Assembly: GCF_000382405.1 (NCBI RefSeq)
Contig: NZ_KB908265.1
Span: forward strand, 80,040-144,039
DNA: 64,000 nucleotides
DNA from: Mycobacterium sp. 141
GTDB lineage: Bacteria; Actinomycetota; Actinomycetes; Mycobacteriales; Mycobacteriaceae
Reading direction: 5' to 3'
Shown here in pieces: positions 33,233 to 43,984 of this stretch. The position numbers and the translations under genes are program-made. Position 1 is the stretch's first letter. The number at the start of each line of letters is the position of its first letter. The notes below the pieces were generated by a model, which worked only from the letters and a program-made list of their open reading frames with translations, searched no databases and had not been told where the DNA came from.

Positions 33233-34417
33233 TTAGGCAAGCGTTTCCGGTGAATCTTCGCTGCAGCTCTGCACCCACGGCCCGATCCGGCGTAGCGCCT
33301 CTTTGATGTCGCTCGTTGGCCCCGCGAAGGACAGCCGGACGTATGAACCACCGCGGACCGTGTCGAAGTCGATTCCGGGCGCAATGGCAACACCTGTGTC
33401 GGCCAACAACTTCGAGCAGAAGGACAGCGAGTCGTCGGTCAGATCGCTGACATCGGCGTACACGTAGAACGCGCCGTCTGTCGGCGCTAGCCGATCGATC
33501 CCGATACCGCGCAGCCCGTCGAGCAGCAACCTGCGGTTGTCGGCGTAGTGCGCCAGCAACCCGTCGGCCTCGGCCAGAGACTCCGGGGTGAACGCGGCCA
33601 CCGCGGCGTGTTGCGCCAGTGCCGGTGGGCAAATGGTGAAGTTGCCGGTGAGGCAGTCCACCGCGCGGCGCAGTTCCTCGGGTACCAGCAGCCAGCCGAG
33701 CCGCCAGCCCGTCATCGCGAAGTACTTCGAAAAGCTGTTGACCACCACGGCATCTCGGGAAGTCTCCCAGGCACAGCTGGTCGCGGGCGCGCCGTCGTAG
33801 ACCAGGCCGTGGTACACCTCGTCACTGACCAGACGCACACCCGACGCCTCACACCACGTGGCGATCGCGGCGAGCTCATCGGGTGCGATGACGGTCCCGG
33901 TCGGGTTCGCGGGGCTGGCCACGATCACACCGACGACCGGGGGATCCAACTCTTCGAGCATGGTGACCGTGGGCTGGAACCGGGTCTCCGGGCCGCATGG
34001 AATCTCGACGACTTCGCAGCCGAGCGCGGTGAGGATGTTGCGGTAACACGGATAGCCGGGGCTGGCGATCGCCACGCGATCTCCAACGTCGAAACAGGCC
34101 AGGAACGTCAGCAGGAATCCGCCGGACGATCCGGTGGTCAGCACTACCTCGTCGACACCTACTTCGACGCCGTACTTGCGGTACGACGCGGCGATCTCGG
34201 CACGCAATTCCGGGATCCCCAGCGTGACGGTGTAGCCCAGCCGGTTGCCATGGATCGCCGCAACAGCGGCCTCGCGCACCGCGGTCGGCGGTCCCGCGCT
34301 GGGCTGGCCTGCCGACAGGTTGACCAGGTCACCATGGGTGCGCTGACGTTCGGCGGCGGCCAGCCACACGTCCATCACGTGGAACGGCGGGATACCTGCG
34401 CGCAATGAGACGTCCAT
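33233..34417 (-). CDS. Class I/II PLP-dependent aminotransferase
   Basis: 394 residues of fold type [58 protein letters not shown] and the PLP Lys in [17 protein letters not shown]. The C-terminal Arg lies in [10 protein letters not shown]. It resembles aspartate/aromatic-type aminotransferases; substrate not determined. ATG 34417 is the first start that gives the family N-terminus; ribosome site weak. Confidence 0.85.
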   Translation of the reverse strand: MDVSLRAGIPPFHVMDVWLAAAERQRTHGDLVNLSAGQPSAGPPTAVREAAVAAIHGNRLGYTVTLGIPELRAEIAASYRKYGVEVGVDEVVLTTGSSGGFLLTFLACFDVGDRVAIASPGYPCYRNILTALGCEVVEIPCGPETRFQPTVTMLEELDPPVVGVIVASPANPTGTVIAPDELAAIATWCEASGVRLVSDEVYHGLVYDGAPATSCAWETSRDAVVVNSFSKYFAMTGWRLGWLLVPEELRRAVDCLTGNFTICPPALAQHAAVAAFTPESLAEADGLLAHYADNRRLLLDGLRGIGIDRLAPTDGAFYVYADVSDLTDDSLSFCSKLLADTGVAIAPGIDFDTVRGGSYVRLSFAGPTSDIKEALRRIGPWVQSCSEDSPETLA

Positions 34418-34543
34418 CTCAGCCAGGCTAGAACACCTCGGCTTCGAGCCACCGCAGATGGCCTCGCTGCGACCGCCGCGGCCTGGCCGACATGCGCGAT
34501 GAGGTATCTGCTGAGAGCTCGGTCGGACCCTAAGGTTCAAGGT

Positions 34544-35506
34544 ATGAGTGACTCCGGCGACGAAAGTTTTCTGACCGTCGTCGTGGCGCTCGGCGCCAAC
34601 GCATTGATCGCCGTTGCCAAGACCCTGGCCGCGGTGGTCACCGGCAGCGCTTCGATGCTGGCAGAGTCCGCTCACTCGTGGGCGGATACCGGCAACGAGG
34701 TGTTTTTGCTGATCGGCACCCGCAAGTCGAACAAGCCGGCCAACGCCGAACACCGGCTCGGTTACGGCAGGGCCGGTTACATCTGGTCGATGTTCGCGGC
34801 CTTCGGGTTGTTCACCGTCGGCGCGGTGGTGTCGATCTGGCACGGGATCCAGTCGTTGGGCGAGGAAGCCGAGGCAACGTCGTACGGCTGGGCGTACGCG
34901 GTGCTGGCGGTGTCCTTCGTACTGGAGGGAACTTCGTTTCTACAGGCGTTTTCGCAGACCCGCTCGGGCGCGGTGCGGCGGCGCATTCATCCGCTGCGCT
35001 ACATCCGGGTGACGTCCAACCCCATGCTGCGCGCGGTCTTCGCCGAGGATCTGTCGGCCTTGATCGGCATCGTGATCGCGACGTGCGGCATCCTGGCCCA
35101 TCAGCTCACGGGGAATGCGCTGTGGGACGCGATCGGCTCCATCCTGGTCGGTCTGCTGCTCGGCTGCGTCGCGCTGTTCCTCATCGGGCGCAACATGGAC
35201 TTCCTCACCGGCGAGGCGGTCACCCCGCTTGCCCGCAACAATGTGCTGCGCGCGCTGCGGGACCATCGCGACGTCGAACGGGTCAGCTACCTGCACATGG
35301 AGTGGGTCGGGGCCGATCGCATCTACCTCGTCGCCGCGGTCGACCTGGTCGGTGACGCCGCCGAATCCAATGTTGCCGCTCGGCTCAGCACCATCGTCGC
35401 CGCGCTGCAGGCCCGCCCGGAGATCGTGCGGGCAGTGCTGACCCTCACCCGGCCGGGCGACACCACTGACCTGCTGCCCGGTGAGCTGCCTGACTGGTAC
35501 CGCTGA
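34544..35506 (+). CDS. Cation diffusion facilitator family transporter
   Basis: 320 residues, about six membrane segments. Metal-site pattern [16 protein letters not shown] (HxxxD), a second site in [11 protein letters not shown] (Asp retained, His replaced by Glu), and a small cytosolic C-terminal domain. CDF proteins export Zn, Fe, Mn or Co by proton antiport. The altered second-helix site (E-x-x-x-D style) may change metal preference. The start ATG 34544 follows TTCAAGGT. Confidence 0.85.
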   Translation: MSDSGDESFLTVVVALGANALIAVAKTLAAVVTGSASMLAESAHSWADTGNEVFLLIGTRKSNKPANAEHRLGYGRAGYIWSMFAAFGLFTVGAVVSIWHGIQSLGEEAEATSYGWAYAVLAVSFVLEGTSFLQAFSQTRSGAVRRRIHPLRYIRVTSNPMLRAVFAEDLSALIGIVIATCGILAHQLTGNALWDAIGSILVGLLLGCVALFLIGRNMDFLTGEAVTPLARNNVLRALRDHRDVERVSYLHMEWVGADRIYLVAAVDLVGDAAESNVAARLSTIVAALQARPEIVRAVLTLTRPGDTTDLLPGELPDWYR

Positions 35507-35524
35507 GTCAGGTTGAATTGGGGC

Positions 35525-35974
35525 GTGGCCGAAATCAATCCTCAGATCGTCAGCGCCAGCCGGGAGATCGCTGCCCCGGCGGCGGCCATCTTCGAACTGA
35601 TCGCCGACCCCGCCCAACAACCACGCTGGGACGGCAACGACAACCTGGTGCAGGCCGAGGCCGGGCAGCGGGTGCATGCCGTTGGGGACGTGTTCACCAT
35701 GACCCTCACGACGGGCGGCGTGCGTGAGAACCACATCGTGGAATTCGAGGAGGGTCGGCGGATCGCGTGGCGGCCGTCGGAGGTCGGCGCCGAGCCGCCG
35801 GGGCACCTGTGGCGCTGGGAACTCGCGCCGCTCGACGACGGGCGTACCACCGTGACCCACACCTACGACTGGACAGCGCTGACCGACCAGAAGCGATTGG
35901 GGCGGGCCCGCGCCACCACGGCAGACAAGCTGCTGGGTTCGATCGACCGGCTGGCCGCCATCGCGGAAGGCTAA
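35525..35974 (+). CDS. SRPBCC (START-like) family protein
   Basis: 149 residues of a polyketide-cyclase/dehydrase-like hydrophobic-pocket fold: VSASREIAAPAAAIFELIAD, RWDGNDNLVQ and RRIAWRPSE followed by TTVTHTYDWTAL. The ligand is unknown. GTG 35525, 18 bp after the CDF stop, suggests co-transcription. Its 3' end overlaps the convergent AAA gene by 4 bp. Confidence 0.75.
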   Translation: MAEINPQIVSASREIAAPAAAIFELIADPAQQPRWDGNDNLVQAEAGQRVHAVGDVFTMTLTTGGVRENHIVEFEEGRRIAWRPSEVGAEPPGHLWRWELAPLDDGRTTVTHTYDWTALTDQKRLGRARATTADKLLGSIDRLAAIAEG

Positions 35975-38166
35975 TGGCCGGCGGCGAATTCCCGCAGCGA
36001 CGCCACCTGCCCGGTAGCCAATGACGGGCGAACGGTTTCGCGGGCCGCCGCGACGTCTGCGGCGGTGACGTCGGCTGCGTCGATCGAGCGTCGCATCGCC
36101 GTCAGCGCCGCCTCCCGCAACAGCGCTGAGCAGTCGGCGGCACTGTAGCCGTCCAATTCGGTGGCCAGCGCGTCCAGATCGACGTCGGCGGCAAGTGGAA
36201 TGGATTTTCCTGCGGTACGCAGGATTTCGCGGCGGGCATCGGCGTCGGGCGGTTCGACGAACACCAGCCGCTCGAGCCGGCCCGGCCGCAGCAATGCGGG
36301 GTCGATGAGGTCGGGCCGGTTGGTCGCACCGAGCACGATGACATCGCGCAGCGGATCGATACCGTCGAGCTCGGTCAGCAGCGCCGCCACCACGCGGTCG
36401 GTCACCCCGGAATCCACACTCTGTCCCCGCCGCGGTGCCAGCGCGTCGATCTCGTCGAGGAACACCAGCGACGGCGCCGAATTGCGGGCCCGGGCGAACA
36501 GTTCACGGACGGCCTTCTCCGACGAGCCGACCCATTTGTCCATCAGCTCAGCACCTTTGACGGCATGCACCGACAACCGGCCCGAGCTGGCCAGTGCCCG
36601 CACCAGAAACGTCTTGCCGCAGCCCGGCGGGCCGTACAGGAGCACGCCGCGCGGCGGCTGCACACCCAGCCGCGCGAAGGTGTCGGGATGCTGCAGTGGC
36701 CACAGCACCGCTTCGGTCAGAGCCTGCTTGGTTTGAACCATGTCGCCGACGTCGTCGAGGGCGATCGATCCGACCGAGACCTCTTCGGACGCCGACCGTG
36801 ACAACGGTCGGATCACCGTGAGCGCCCCAGTCAGATCCTCTTGTCCCAGTATCGGTTCCGCACCGTCCGCACTGGCCCGCGCCGCGGCCCGCAGTGCCCC
36901 CTCACGTACCACGGCAACCAGGTCGGCGACCACGAAACCCGGTGTGCGGTCGGCGATATCGCCGAGATTCAAATCGACCGACGGCACGCCGCGCAGCAGC
37001 ACCTCCAGCAGGGCCTTGCGGGTCGTGGCGTCGGGCAGGCTCAACCCGAGCTCACGGTCGCACAGGTCCGGTTCGCGCAACCGCGGGTCGACGGACTCCG
37101 GCCGTGCCGAGGTGGCGATGAACGCCACACCGCGGGTGGCCACGGCGTTGCGCAGCTCGGTGAGGATCAGGGTGGCCACCGGATCGGCCGGCCGATCGGT
37201 GCTGGCCGGCAGCAACGCGTCGACGTCGGTGATCAACAACACGCCGCCGCCGTCGCGCACGGCCTGCACCGCGGCCGCCACCCGCTTGAGCCGGTCCTCG
37301 GGGTGCAGCGCACCAACCTCGGGCCCGTCCAACTCGACCAACCGCCGGGATACGCACACCACTCGGACCATGGTGGCTTTGCCGACCCCTGCGGGTCCGG
37401 ACACCAGCACACCGAGATTTGCTGTGGCACCCAGGGTTTCGAGCAGCTTGGGTTCATCGAGAGAAAGCTTGAGCCACTCGGCCAGTTTGGCCGCCTGGAT
37501 GTGCTTGCCCTTCAGGTCGTCGAAGCTGACCGCCGCTTTGCCCCGCGCGGGGCTGACGGTGTGCCGGCCTGCCGACTCCGGGGCCGCGACGGTAACGGGG
37601 GTGACGGCCACGCCCTCACCCCACGACACCACTGAATTCGGTTGCACGCTCACCGGTCCGGAAGGGTCCACCCCGGTCACGGTCAGCAGTTCGGACGTCC
37701 AGGTGATGCCCACCGAGGAGGCCAGCGCGCCGGTGGCCGCCGACGTCGAGGTGCCGGGACCGAGGTCGCGGGGCAACAGCGACACCGTGTCACCGACCGT
37801 CATCACCTTGCCCAGCAAGGCCATCCGCAGGGTGGCCGACGAGATCGACTGGGTGGCCAGCTTCGACCCGGACACCGTCACCGAGCGGGCCCCGTACACC
37901 GTCACCGGGGAAACCATCACGGTGGCGTCCTCGCGCAGCCCGGCGTTGGACAGCGTGACGTCATCGAGCAGCGCGGTGCCGGTTGGGGTGCCGGACGGGG
38001 CGATCCCGGCCACCGCCGCGGTGGTGCGCGAACCGGTCAGCGCCACCGCATCCCACTCGCGCAGTCCGAGCGCGGCAAGGACTTCGGGGTGCAACCGCAC
38101 CACACCGCGACGGGCGTCGAGCGCGGAGGTGTTCAGCCGGGCGGTCAGCTGTAGGTGGCTGGTCAC
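35971..38166 (-). CDS. Two-domain AAA ATPase (Rv0435c-like, CDC48 type)
   Basis: 731 residues: an N-terminal substrate domain resembling the CDC48 N-domain (LTARLNTSALDARRGVVRLH), then D1 with Walker A GPAGVGKAT and a weak Walker B (LLITDVDALLP), and D2 with GPPGCGKTF, LVFLDEIDALAPRRG, the arginine-finger region and LDGYSAADCSALLREA. D1 lacks the canonical DEID box, so D2 is likely the main motor. The family hydrolyses ATP to unfold or remodel proteins. GTG 38166 overlaps the pssA stop (GTGA), as in the conserved mycobacterial order. Confidence 0.93.
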   Translation of the reverse strand: MTSHLQLTARLNTSALDARRGVVRLHPEVLAALGLREWDAVALTGSRTTAAVAGIAPSGTPTGTALLDDVTLSNAGLREDATVMVSPVTVYGARSVTVSGSKLATQSISSATLRMALLGKVMTVGDTVSLLPRDLGPGTSTSAATGALASSVGITWTSELLTVTGVDPSGPVSVQPNSVVSWGEGVAVTPVTVAAPESAGRHTVSPARGKAAVSFDDLKGKHIQAAKLAEWLKLSLDEPKLLETLGATANLGVLVSGPAGVGKATMVRVVCVSRRLVELDGPEVGALHPEDRLKRVAAAVQAVRDGGGVLLITDVDALLPASTDRPADPVATLILTELRNAVATRGVAFIATSARPESVDPRLREPDLCDRELGLSLPDATTRKALLEVLLRGVPSVDLNLGDIADRTPGFVVADLVAVVREGALRAAARASADGAEPILGQEDLTGALTVIRPLSRSASEEVSVGSIALDDVGDMVQTKQALTEAVLWPLQHPDTFARLGVQPPRGVLLYGPPGCGKTFLVRALASSGRLSVHAVKGAELMDKWVGSSEKAVRELFARARNSAPSLVFLDEIDALAPRRGQSVDSGVTDRVVAALLTELDGIDPLRDVIVLGATNRPDLIDPALLRPGRLERLVFVEPPDADARREILRTAGKSIPLAADVDLDALATELDGYSAADCSALLREAALTAMRRSIDAADVTAADVAAARETVRPSLATGQVASLREFAAGH

Positions 38167-39023
38167 CTCGGAGGCTTCCGCAGCCCCAGACGTGCCATCG
38201 AGCGCCGGTGCGGCTGGGCCCGGCGGATGGCCCGCCGCTGGGCGCGGCGCTGCCGAGGCTTGTCGTCCCACGATTCCGGATGGGCGGCCACCCAGTGTTT
38301 GGTGCGTACCGCAAACGGGATGTGGATCGTGTAAGCCACGATGATCACCAGGATCACGATGTAGCCGTAGAACACCGAGGCCGCCACCCCGATCGCCACC
38401 AGTACCAGCAACGGCGCGACCATGTTCGGCGGCACCGTGAAGGTGTGCACTTTGCGCATCGGAATGCGGCTCACGACCAGCAGCGAGATACCGATCATCC
38501 AGACGATCACCACCCACTCCGCGGCCACGCTGTCCCACCAGGCGCCCGGGAACTGCATCTTGGCTGCCAGCGGGCCGATCGCACCGATTGCGCCCGCCGG
38601 GGCGGGCATGCCGACGAAGTACTCCTTCTCGTAGGCGGGCTGGGCCACGTCGAGCAGGGCGTTGAACCGCGCCAGCCGCAGCACTATGCACACCGCGTAC
38701 AACAGCACGACGATCCAGCCCTGCTGGGAGTGCGACAGCAGCGTCGCGTACACGATGAACGCCGGTGCCACACCGAAGTTCACCGCGTCGGCCAGCGAGT
38801 CGATCTCCTCGCCCATCTTGGAGGTGGCCTTGAGCATGCGGGCCACCCGACCGTCGAGGGCGTCGAGGATCGCCGCGGTCGCCAAGAAAGCCATGGCCTC
38901 CGTCGGCAGACCGTCCAGGGCCATCTTGACCGAGGTCATGCCCAGGCAGATGGCCGCGACGGTCAGGGTGCTCGGCAGTATCCGGACCGGCATCGCGCGC
39001 GGTTTGATACGGGCTCTGATCAT
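38163..39023 (-). CDS. pssA: CDP-diacylglycerol--serine O-phosphatidyltransferase
   Basis: 286 residues, integral membrane. The CDP-alcohol phosphotransferase motif is complete: LDGRVARMLKATSKMG followed by EEIDSLAD (DGxxAR…GxxxDxxxD). It makes phosphatidylserine from CDP-diacylglycerol and serine. The basic, Arg-rich C-terminus is typical of mycobacterial PssA. It lies 14 bp after psd, which uses its product, and overlaps the AAA gene. Confidence 0.93.
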   Translation of the reverse strand: MIRARIKPRAMPVRILPSTLTVAAICLGMTSVKMALDGLPTEAMAFLATAAILDALDGRVARMLKATSKMGEEIDSLADAVNFGVAPAFIVYATLLSHSQQGWIVVLLYAVCIVLRLARFNALLDVAQPAYEKEYFVGMPAPAGAIGAIGPLAAKMQFPGAWWDSVAAEWVVIVWMIGISLLVVSRIPMRKVHTFTVPPNMVAPLLVLVAIGVAASVFYGYIVILVIIVAYTIHIPFAVRTKHWVAAHPESWDDKPRQRRAQRRAIRRAQPHRRSMARLGLRKPPR

Positions 39024-39036
39024 GCCAAACCCGCGA

Positions 39037-39735
39037 TCACGCCAGCTCCGCCAATACGGTTTCCCCGGCCAACGCCCGCTGGCCCTGGCTGACAAGCAGT
39101 TTTGAGCCCTCGGGCAGGTAGGTGTCCAGGCGCGAGCCGAACCGGATCAGTCCGTAGGTTTCTCCGATGGCGAGTTTGTCGCCGACCCGCGCATCGCACA
39201 CGATCCGGCGGGCGATCAGACCGGCGATCTGCACCGCGATCACCTGAACGCCGTCGGGCGTGCGGATGACGACGCTGTTGCGCTCGTTGTCTTCGCTGGC
39301 GGCTTCCATCTCCGCGGAGTGGAACCGGCCCGGACGGTGCTGCACGGCCACCACCTCACCGCCAATGGGGGCGCGCTGCACGTGTGCGTCGAGCACCGAC
39401 AGAAAGATACTGACCCTCGGTAGCGGGGTTTCCGGCAAACCCAACTCGGCCGGTGGCACGGCGTCCTGGATCAGGCACACCAGCCCGTCGGCCGGTGAGA
39501 CCACCACGCCCGGCCGGGTCGGCGGCACCCGGGGCGGATGCCGGAAGAAGGCGGCATTCGCGCCGGCGGCGAGCAGGCCGGCACGCCGTATCCAGCGGTG
39601 GTTGCGTCCGATCGCGGCGACCGCGAGGCTCGCGCCGACGAACGGCAGACCCGCGGAATGCATGGGCGGAACGCTGGATCGCACCAGCGCAGCAAGGCGT
39701 TCTGGACCGGATTGGAGGTCGGGGCGTCTGGCCAT
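39037..39735 (-). CDS. psd: Phosphatidylserine decarboxylase
   Basis: 232 residues, the short (proenzyme type II) form. The self-cleavage motif is [13 protein letters not shown], where cleavage at Gly-Ser creates the pyruvoyl group. Other marks are VVSPADGLV and [17 protein letters not shown]. It converts phosphatidylserine to phosphatidylethanolamine at the membrane. Operon moeA-psd-pssA-AAA matches Rv0438c-Rv0435c. Confidence 0.95.
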   Translation of the reverse strand: MARRPDLQSGPERLAALVRSSVPPMHSAGLPFVGASLAVAAIGRNHRWIRRAGLLAAGANAAFFRHPPRVPPTRPGVVVSPADGLVCLIQDAVPPAELGLPETPLPRVSIFLSVLDAHVQRAPIGGEVVAVQHRPGRFHSAEMEAASEDNERNSVVIRTPDGVQVIAVQIAGLIARRIVCDARVGDKLAIGETYGLIRFGSRLDTYLPEGSKLLVSQGQRALAGETVLAELA

Positions 39736-39759
39736 CGGGAGGATTCTACGTGCGCCGGG

Positions 39760-40947
39760 TTATCTGAGGTCCCAGACCGGAACCGGTGCTCCGGCGGCCA
39801 GTTCGGTGACGTCCTCGTCGATCTGCAGCAGACAGTTCGCCGAGGCCAGCCAACGCAGGTGGTGTGACCCTGCAGGCCCGTAGCCGGTGACGGTGTCGCC
39901 GGTCAGCACGCCGCGGCGGAACTGCCGTTTTCCGCGCGGCGAGGTCAGATCCTCGCTGAGGAACGCGGCGCGTCGCGGGCGGTCCGGCCGGGGATGGCCC
40001 ATCGCCGCGCGCAGCGGGCCGCGGATGAACACCTCGAAGGACACCAGGGCGCTCACCGGGTTGCCGGGCAACGTGACGACAGGGGTGCCGTCGATCGTGC
40101 CCGAGCCCTGCGGCATGCCGGGCTGCATGGCCACCTTCACGAACTCGACCTGTTCGGACAGAGCATCTTTGACCACCTCGTAAGCTCCGGCGCTGACTCC
40201 GCCGGTGGTGATGATCAGATCGACCTCGGCGGCATGCGCGGTCAGGGTGGCGCGGAAAGTTTCGACGTCGTCGACGGACATGGGCGCGACGGTCACCTCG
40301 GCGCCGGCGTCGCGGACCGCCGCAGCCAGCATCACCGCGTTCGATTCGTAGATCTGGCCGGGCAGCAGCGGGATACCGGGCGCCACCAGCTCGGTGCCGG
40401 TCGACATCACCAGGACCCGCTGCCGCGGAACCACGAGCAGGTCGGGTAGCCCCAGTGCGGCGGCTAGACCGAGTACCGCGGGGGTGACCACCTGCCCGTT
40501 CCGCAGGACTGTGGCGCCTGCCATGACGTCCTCACCGGCGATGCGGATGTGCTGCCCGGGCCGCGCCGAGGCCCGGACGGTCACAGTGTCGGTGGCGCCG
40601 TCGGTGGCCTCCACCGGGACCACCGCGGTGGCGCCGGACGGCACCGGTGCGCCGGTCATGATCCGGTGGGCGGTACCGGGTTTGAGCGTCAGCGGATCGG
40701 TGCGACCGGCCGGGATGTCCTCGTCGACCGGCAGTCGCACCGGGTGCTCGGCGGTGGCATCGACCAGGTCGGTGGCGACGACGGCGTAGCCGTCCATGGC
40801 GGAGTTGTCGAAGCCGGGCAGTGACAACGGCGCGACGACATCGGCGGCCAATACCAGGCCCAGCGTGTCCGCGAGCGGTAGTTGTTGCGGCGCACGGGTT
40901 TTGAACAGGCCGGCGATGATGCTCTGATGTTCTTCGACGCTGCGCAC
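39760..40947 (-). CDS. moeA2: Molybdopterin molybdenumtransferase
   Basis: 395 residues. GFDNSAMDGYAV, HRIMTGAPVPSGATAVVPVE, VLVMSTGTELV, IITTGGVSAGAYEVVKDAL and VTLPGNPVSALVSFEVF are MoeA hallmarks. It inserts molybdate into molybdopterin-AMP. GTG 40947 gives the family start VRSVEEHQ; GTG 40956 is also possible. Corresponds to Rv0438c by position. Confidence 0.92.
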   Translation of the reverse strand: MRSVEEHQSIIAGLFKTRAPQQLPLADTLGLVLAADVVAPLSLPGFDNSAMDGYAVVATDLVDATAEHPVRLPVDEDIPAGRTDPLTLKPGTAHRIMTGAPVPSGATAVVPVEATDGATDTVTVRASARPGQHIRIAGEDVMAGATVLRNGQVVTPAVLGLAAALGLPDLLVVPRQRVLVMSTGTELVAPGIPLLPGQIYESNAVMLAAAVRDAGAEVTVAPMSVDDVETFRATLTAHAAEVDLIITTGGVSAGAYEVVKDALSEQVEFVKVAMQPGMPQGSGTIDGTPVVTLPGNPVSALVSFEVFIRGPLRAAMGHPRPDRPRRAAFLSEDLTSPRGKRQFRRGVLTGDTVTGYGPAGSHHLRWLASANCLLQIDEDVTELAAGAPVPVWDLR

Positions 40948-40970
40948 GGCTAACACGATACTTTCGTCGC

Positions 40971-42395
40971 CTACGGCCGCGCCCGAGCCTGGTGGTGATG
41001 GAATCGTCGTCGACGGACCTTCAGCGAACTCCATTCTCCGAGAGAGACACCCGCCGCGAGCGCAGTGCTGATCGCCAATGCGCCCAGGACCGAGGAGAAC
41101 CCCACGTAACTCTGCTCGTTCAGAATCGCGTAGATGCCGTGGAGCAGGGACAGGCCCGGCAGCAGCGGAGTGATACCCGAAATCGATACGAGCAGCGGCG
41201 GGGCGAGGTGGCGGCGCTCCATCAGTTGCCCGACCAGGCCGACCGGAACTGCGGCGATGAACGACGATGTCACGGGACCCAATCCGATGCTCAGCCCGAG
41301 CAGATAACCGACGATGGCGGTGGCGCCACCGAACGCCGCGGCCACCGCTGCCTTGCGTTCGGCGTAGCAGGCCAGGGCGAACGCTGCCGCACTGGCCGCG
41401 CCGAATGCCACCCGCACGGGTATTTCGGCCAGCGCGGGCGGTGCGGTCGCGCCGATGTCGATGGCCGGCGCCCCGAAGCGGTTGGCGAGGTGCAACACCA
41501 AGGCCACCCCGGCGATCGTCGCGGCGGTCAGCATGAGCAACTCGAAGAAGCGACCCGCGGCGGTGACGGGAGCACCGGCGATGACGTCGCCGACCGAACC
41601 CACCAGCGACAGGCCCGCGAGGATCACCACCAAGCCGGCCGCGATGGCCACAGTCGGTTCAAACGGCACGCCTTTCTTGAGGCACAGCCAGAAGATCGCC
41701 AGCGGTGGCGCGGTCGCGATCACCCCGCCGATCGCGTACTGGAAGAAGAACGGGAGCCCCTGCTTGTTCAGGCGGCGGTTGACGCGGTCGATCAGCATGG
41801 TGCTCAACGCACTGACCAGACAGACCAGCAGGCTGCCACCCAAGGTTCCCGCGGTCGCGAATGCCAGTGCGCCCCACGCGAAGGTCGCGACCCAGCGCTT
41901 GTAGGGATGTGGGGCGGTGATGATGGCGTCCAGCTCGGCGTGCGCATCTGCTGGGCTCAACTTCTGCGCGGTGATGCGCCGGATCAGCCGGCCGAGGGCT
42001 GCCAGCCGACTGAAGTCCATGGACCTGGAGTGGACGATGTGCATCGAGCTGGCCGGCGGCAGCGCGGGCCCGCGGTACACCGCGATGTGTATCGCCGTGT
42101 TGATGACATCGACTTCGCAGTGCTCGATCCCGTACGCGGACACGACTTTGATGACTTGGTGCCCAGTGGCAACCGCCGGGGTCCCCGACGCCATCAGGAC
42201 GGATCCGAGGGTGCCCGCGAGGTCGAGCACCGCGCCGACGCGCGCATCGTAGAAGTCGTCGGGTGCTTTCCGGTCGGGTTTGATCAGGGGGAAGCTGTCG
42301 GTCGGTGCCTCGGTCTCCCGGACGATCCGGCTCAAGATTCTGCGTTGACGAGCCCGCCGCTGAGGCTGGCCCGCAGGATCACCGGTCAACGGCAA
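40971..42395 (-). CDS. ThrE-family threonine/serine exporter
   Basis: 474 residues: a ThrE N-terminal domain (LVLASGTPA-like LGSVLMASGTPAVATGHQV, CEVDVINTAIHIAV) and about ten membrane segments, ending in a basic tail. ThrE exports threonine and serine by proton antiport in corynebacteria. The start is uncertain: two TTG codons (42395 and 42386) follow AAGGAG. It lies between moeA and the SDR gene, all on the minus strand. Confidence 0.85.
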   Translation of the reverse strand: MPLTGDPAGQPQRRARQRRILSRIVRETEAPTDSFPLIKPDRKAPDDFYDARVGAVLDLAGTLGSVLMASGTPAVATGHQVIKVVSAYGIEHCEVDVINTAIHIAVYRGPALPPASSMHIVHSRSMDFSRLAALGRLIRRITAQKLSPADAHAELDAIITAPHPYKRWVATFAWGALAFATAGTLGGSLLVCLVSALSTMLIDRVNRRLNKQGLPFFFQYAIGGVIATAPPLAIFWLCLKKGVPFEPTVAIAAGLVVILAGLSLVGSVGDVIAGAPVTAAGRFFELLMLTAATIAGVALVLHLANRFGAPAIDIGATAPPALAEIPVRVAFGAASAAAFALACYAERKAAVAAAFGGATAIVGYLLGLSIGLGPVTSSFIAAVPVGLVGQLMERRHLAPPLLVSISGITPLLPGLSLLHGIYAILNEQSYVGFSSVLGALAISTALAAGVSLGEWSSLKVRRRRFHHHQARARP

Positions 42396-42432
42396 GCGCT
42401 CCTTTTCGGTACATATGGGTCGCCCGCCGCAG

Positions 42433-43356
42433 CTACACCGGGTAGCTCACGCCGGTCAGCTCCTCCGACACCGTCCACAACCGGCGCTGCAGGTCGACAT
42501 CGTGCGACTGCTTGCTGGACTGGACGAGCTTCGGGTAGCCGCGCAGCTCGCGGAATCCGTCCGGGCCGTAGTACTGGCCGCCGCGCACCGCCGGATCGGT
42601 CGCCGCCCGCAGTGTGGCCAGGGCTCCCTTGAGTGCACTGTTGGTGACCAGAGCCGTGAGTTGGCTGACACCCGGTAGCCCGGCGCCGGGAATGTGCCGC
42701 GTGAGTTCGGTGTCGGAGATCCCCGGGTGGGCGGCCACGGCGATGGTGGGCTCGTTCTTCGCGGCGAGCCGCCGCTGCAGTTCGTAGGTGAACAGCAGAT
42801 TCGACAGCTTGGACTGCCCGTAGGCGGCCACCCGGTTGTAGCTGTGTTCCCACTGCAGGTCATCGAAGTGGATAGCGGCCTGAATGCGGTGGGCGATGCT
42901 GGCGACCGCGACGACGCGCGAGCCGTCGACCGGCAGCAGATGGTCCAGCAGCAGCCCCGTCAGAGCGAACGCGCCCAGATGGTTGGTGCCGAACTGCAGC
43001 TCGAAGCCGTCGACGGTGGTCTGCTTCGGGGGGTACATCACGCCGGCGTTGTTGATCAACAGATCGATACGCGGATATGCGGCCCGCAGTTCGTCGGCGG
43101 CAGTGCGCACCGAGTCCAGCGAGCCCACGTCCAGCTGCTGCACCTTGAGGTCGGCTTTGGGAGTTGACGCGGTGATACGGTCGACGGCTTCGCGGCCCTT
43201 GTCCAGGTTGCGCACCGCGATCACCACGTGCGCGCCCTTGCCGGCCAGCACGCGCGCGGTTTCATAACCCAGGCCGGTGTTGGAGCCGGTGACGATGGCA
43301 ATTCGGCCCGACTGGTCGCCGACGTCGGCCTCGGTCCACTTCGCGGTGGCGCTCAT
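42433..43356 (-). CDS. Short-chain dehydrogenase (Rv0439c-like)
   Basis: 307 residues: IAIVTGSNTGLGYETARVLA, LLINNAGVMYPP, VVAVASIAHRIQAAIHFDDL and Tyr-x3-Lys in AAYGQSKLSNLLF. The family includes retinol-dehydrogenase-like SDRs; substrate unknown. ATG 43356. In M. tuberculosis this gene directly precedes groEL2; here about 7 kb lies between them. Confidence 0.92.
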   Translation of the reverse strand: MSATAKWTEADVGDQSGRIAIVTGSNTGLGYETARVLAGKGAHVVIAVRNLDKGREAVDRITASTPKADLKVQQLDVGSLDSVRTAADELRAAYPRIDLLINNAGVMYPPKQTTVDGFELQFGTNHLGAFALTGLLLDHLLPVDGSRVVAVASIAHRIQAAIHFDDLQWEHSYNRVAAYGQSKLSNLLFTYELQRRLAAKNEPTIAVAAHPGISDTELTRHIPGAGLPGVSQLTALVTNSALKGALATLRAATDPAVRGGQYYGPDGFRELRGYPKLVQSSKQSHDVDLQRRLWTVSEELTGVSYPV

Positions 43357-43400
43357 GAGTAAAACTCTACGGGTGCGCGCGGGCCCCTACACTGCCTCGA

Positions 43401-43984
43401 TCACGGATACCCGCGAGCCGGACCGCAGCGCGTGTCGATGTGGATGTGGCGTGCGATGAACCGGCCGTTGTCGGCGACTGCTGCGATGCCCGCCCGAGCC
43501 AGAGAGTTCCCGTCGGGTAGGCCCGCGTAGTACAGGCCGGGGATCACGCCGAGAATTCCGCCTTGCTGCAGCGGGACGCCGTTCTCATCGAGCACATGGC
43601 TGGGCAGGATCCGGTAGTCCGGCGCGAACCCGGTGCACCACAGGATGGTTGAGATGCCGTGGCGCGCAAGGTCGAGTTGGGTGTCGAAGCCGCGGTCGCG
43701 TAGGCCGGCGTCGATCTTGTCGATCACCGCTCGGAACGAGAGGGCGAATTCTTCGGCGATGTCGACGCCGTTCTCGGCGAGGGTGCCGAGGTTGAGTTCG
43801 GCCCCGCCGTCTTTGACACCGCTCACGGGCAGGCCGGGCAACTTCGTGGCGTCGGAATCGCTTCCTGCCGTGACGAAGTCGTCATACAGCGAGAACACGT
43901 ACATCCATTCGTGGATGCTGCGACCACGGTAGTTACGGGGCCACGCGCGGTGCCGTCCGACGGACAGGAAGACGCGACGTCGGT
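43401..43984 (-). pseudogene. C-terminal remnant of a flavin-containing monooxygenase-like protein
   Basis: The frame reads RRVFLSVGRHRAWPRNYRG, SIHEWMYVFSLYDDFV, GISTILWCTGFAPDYRIL and GLYYAGLPDGNSLARAGIAA, the second half of a CzcO/FMO-like flavoprotein. The N-terminal FAD and NADPH motifs are missing: upstream, the frame runs antisense through the merR fragment. About half of the gene has been lost. Confidence 0.75.

Noticed and set aside
40992..42632. 546-residue plus-strand frame opposite the ThrE exporter
   Set aside because: Arg/Gln-rich low-complexity shadow; the minus strand has the membrane-protein pattern.
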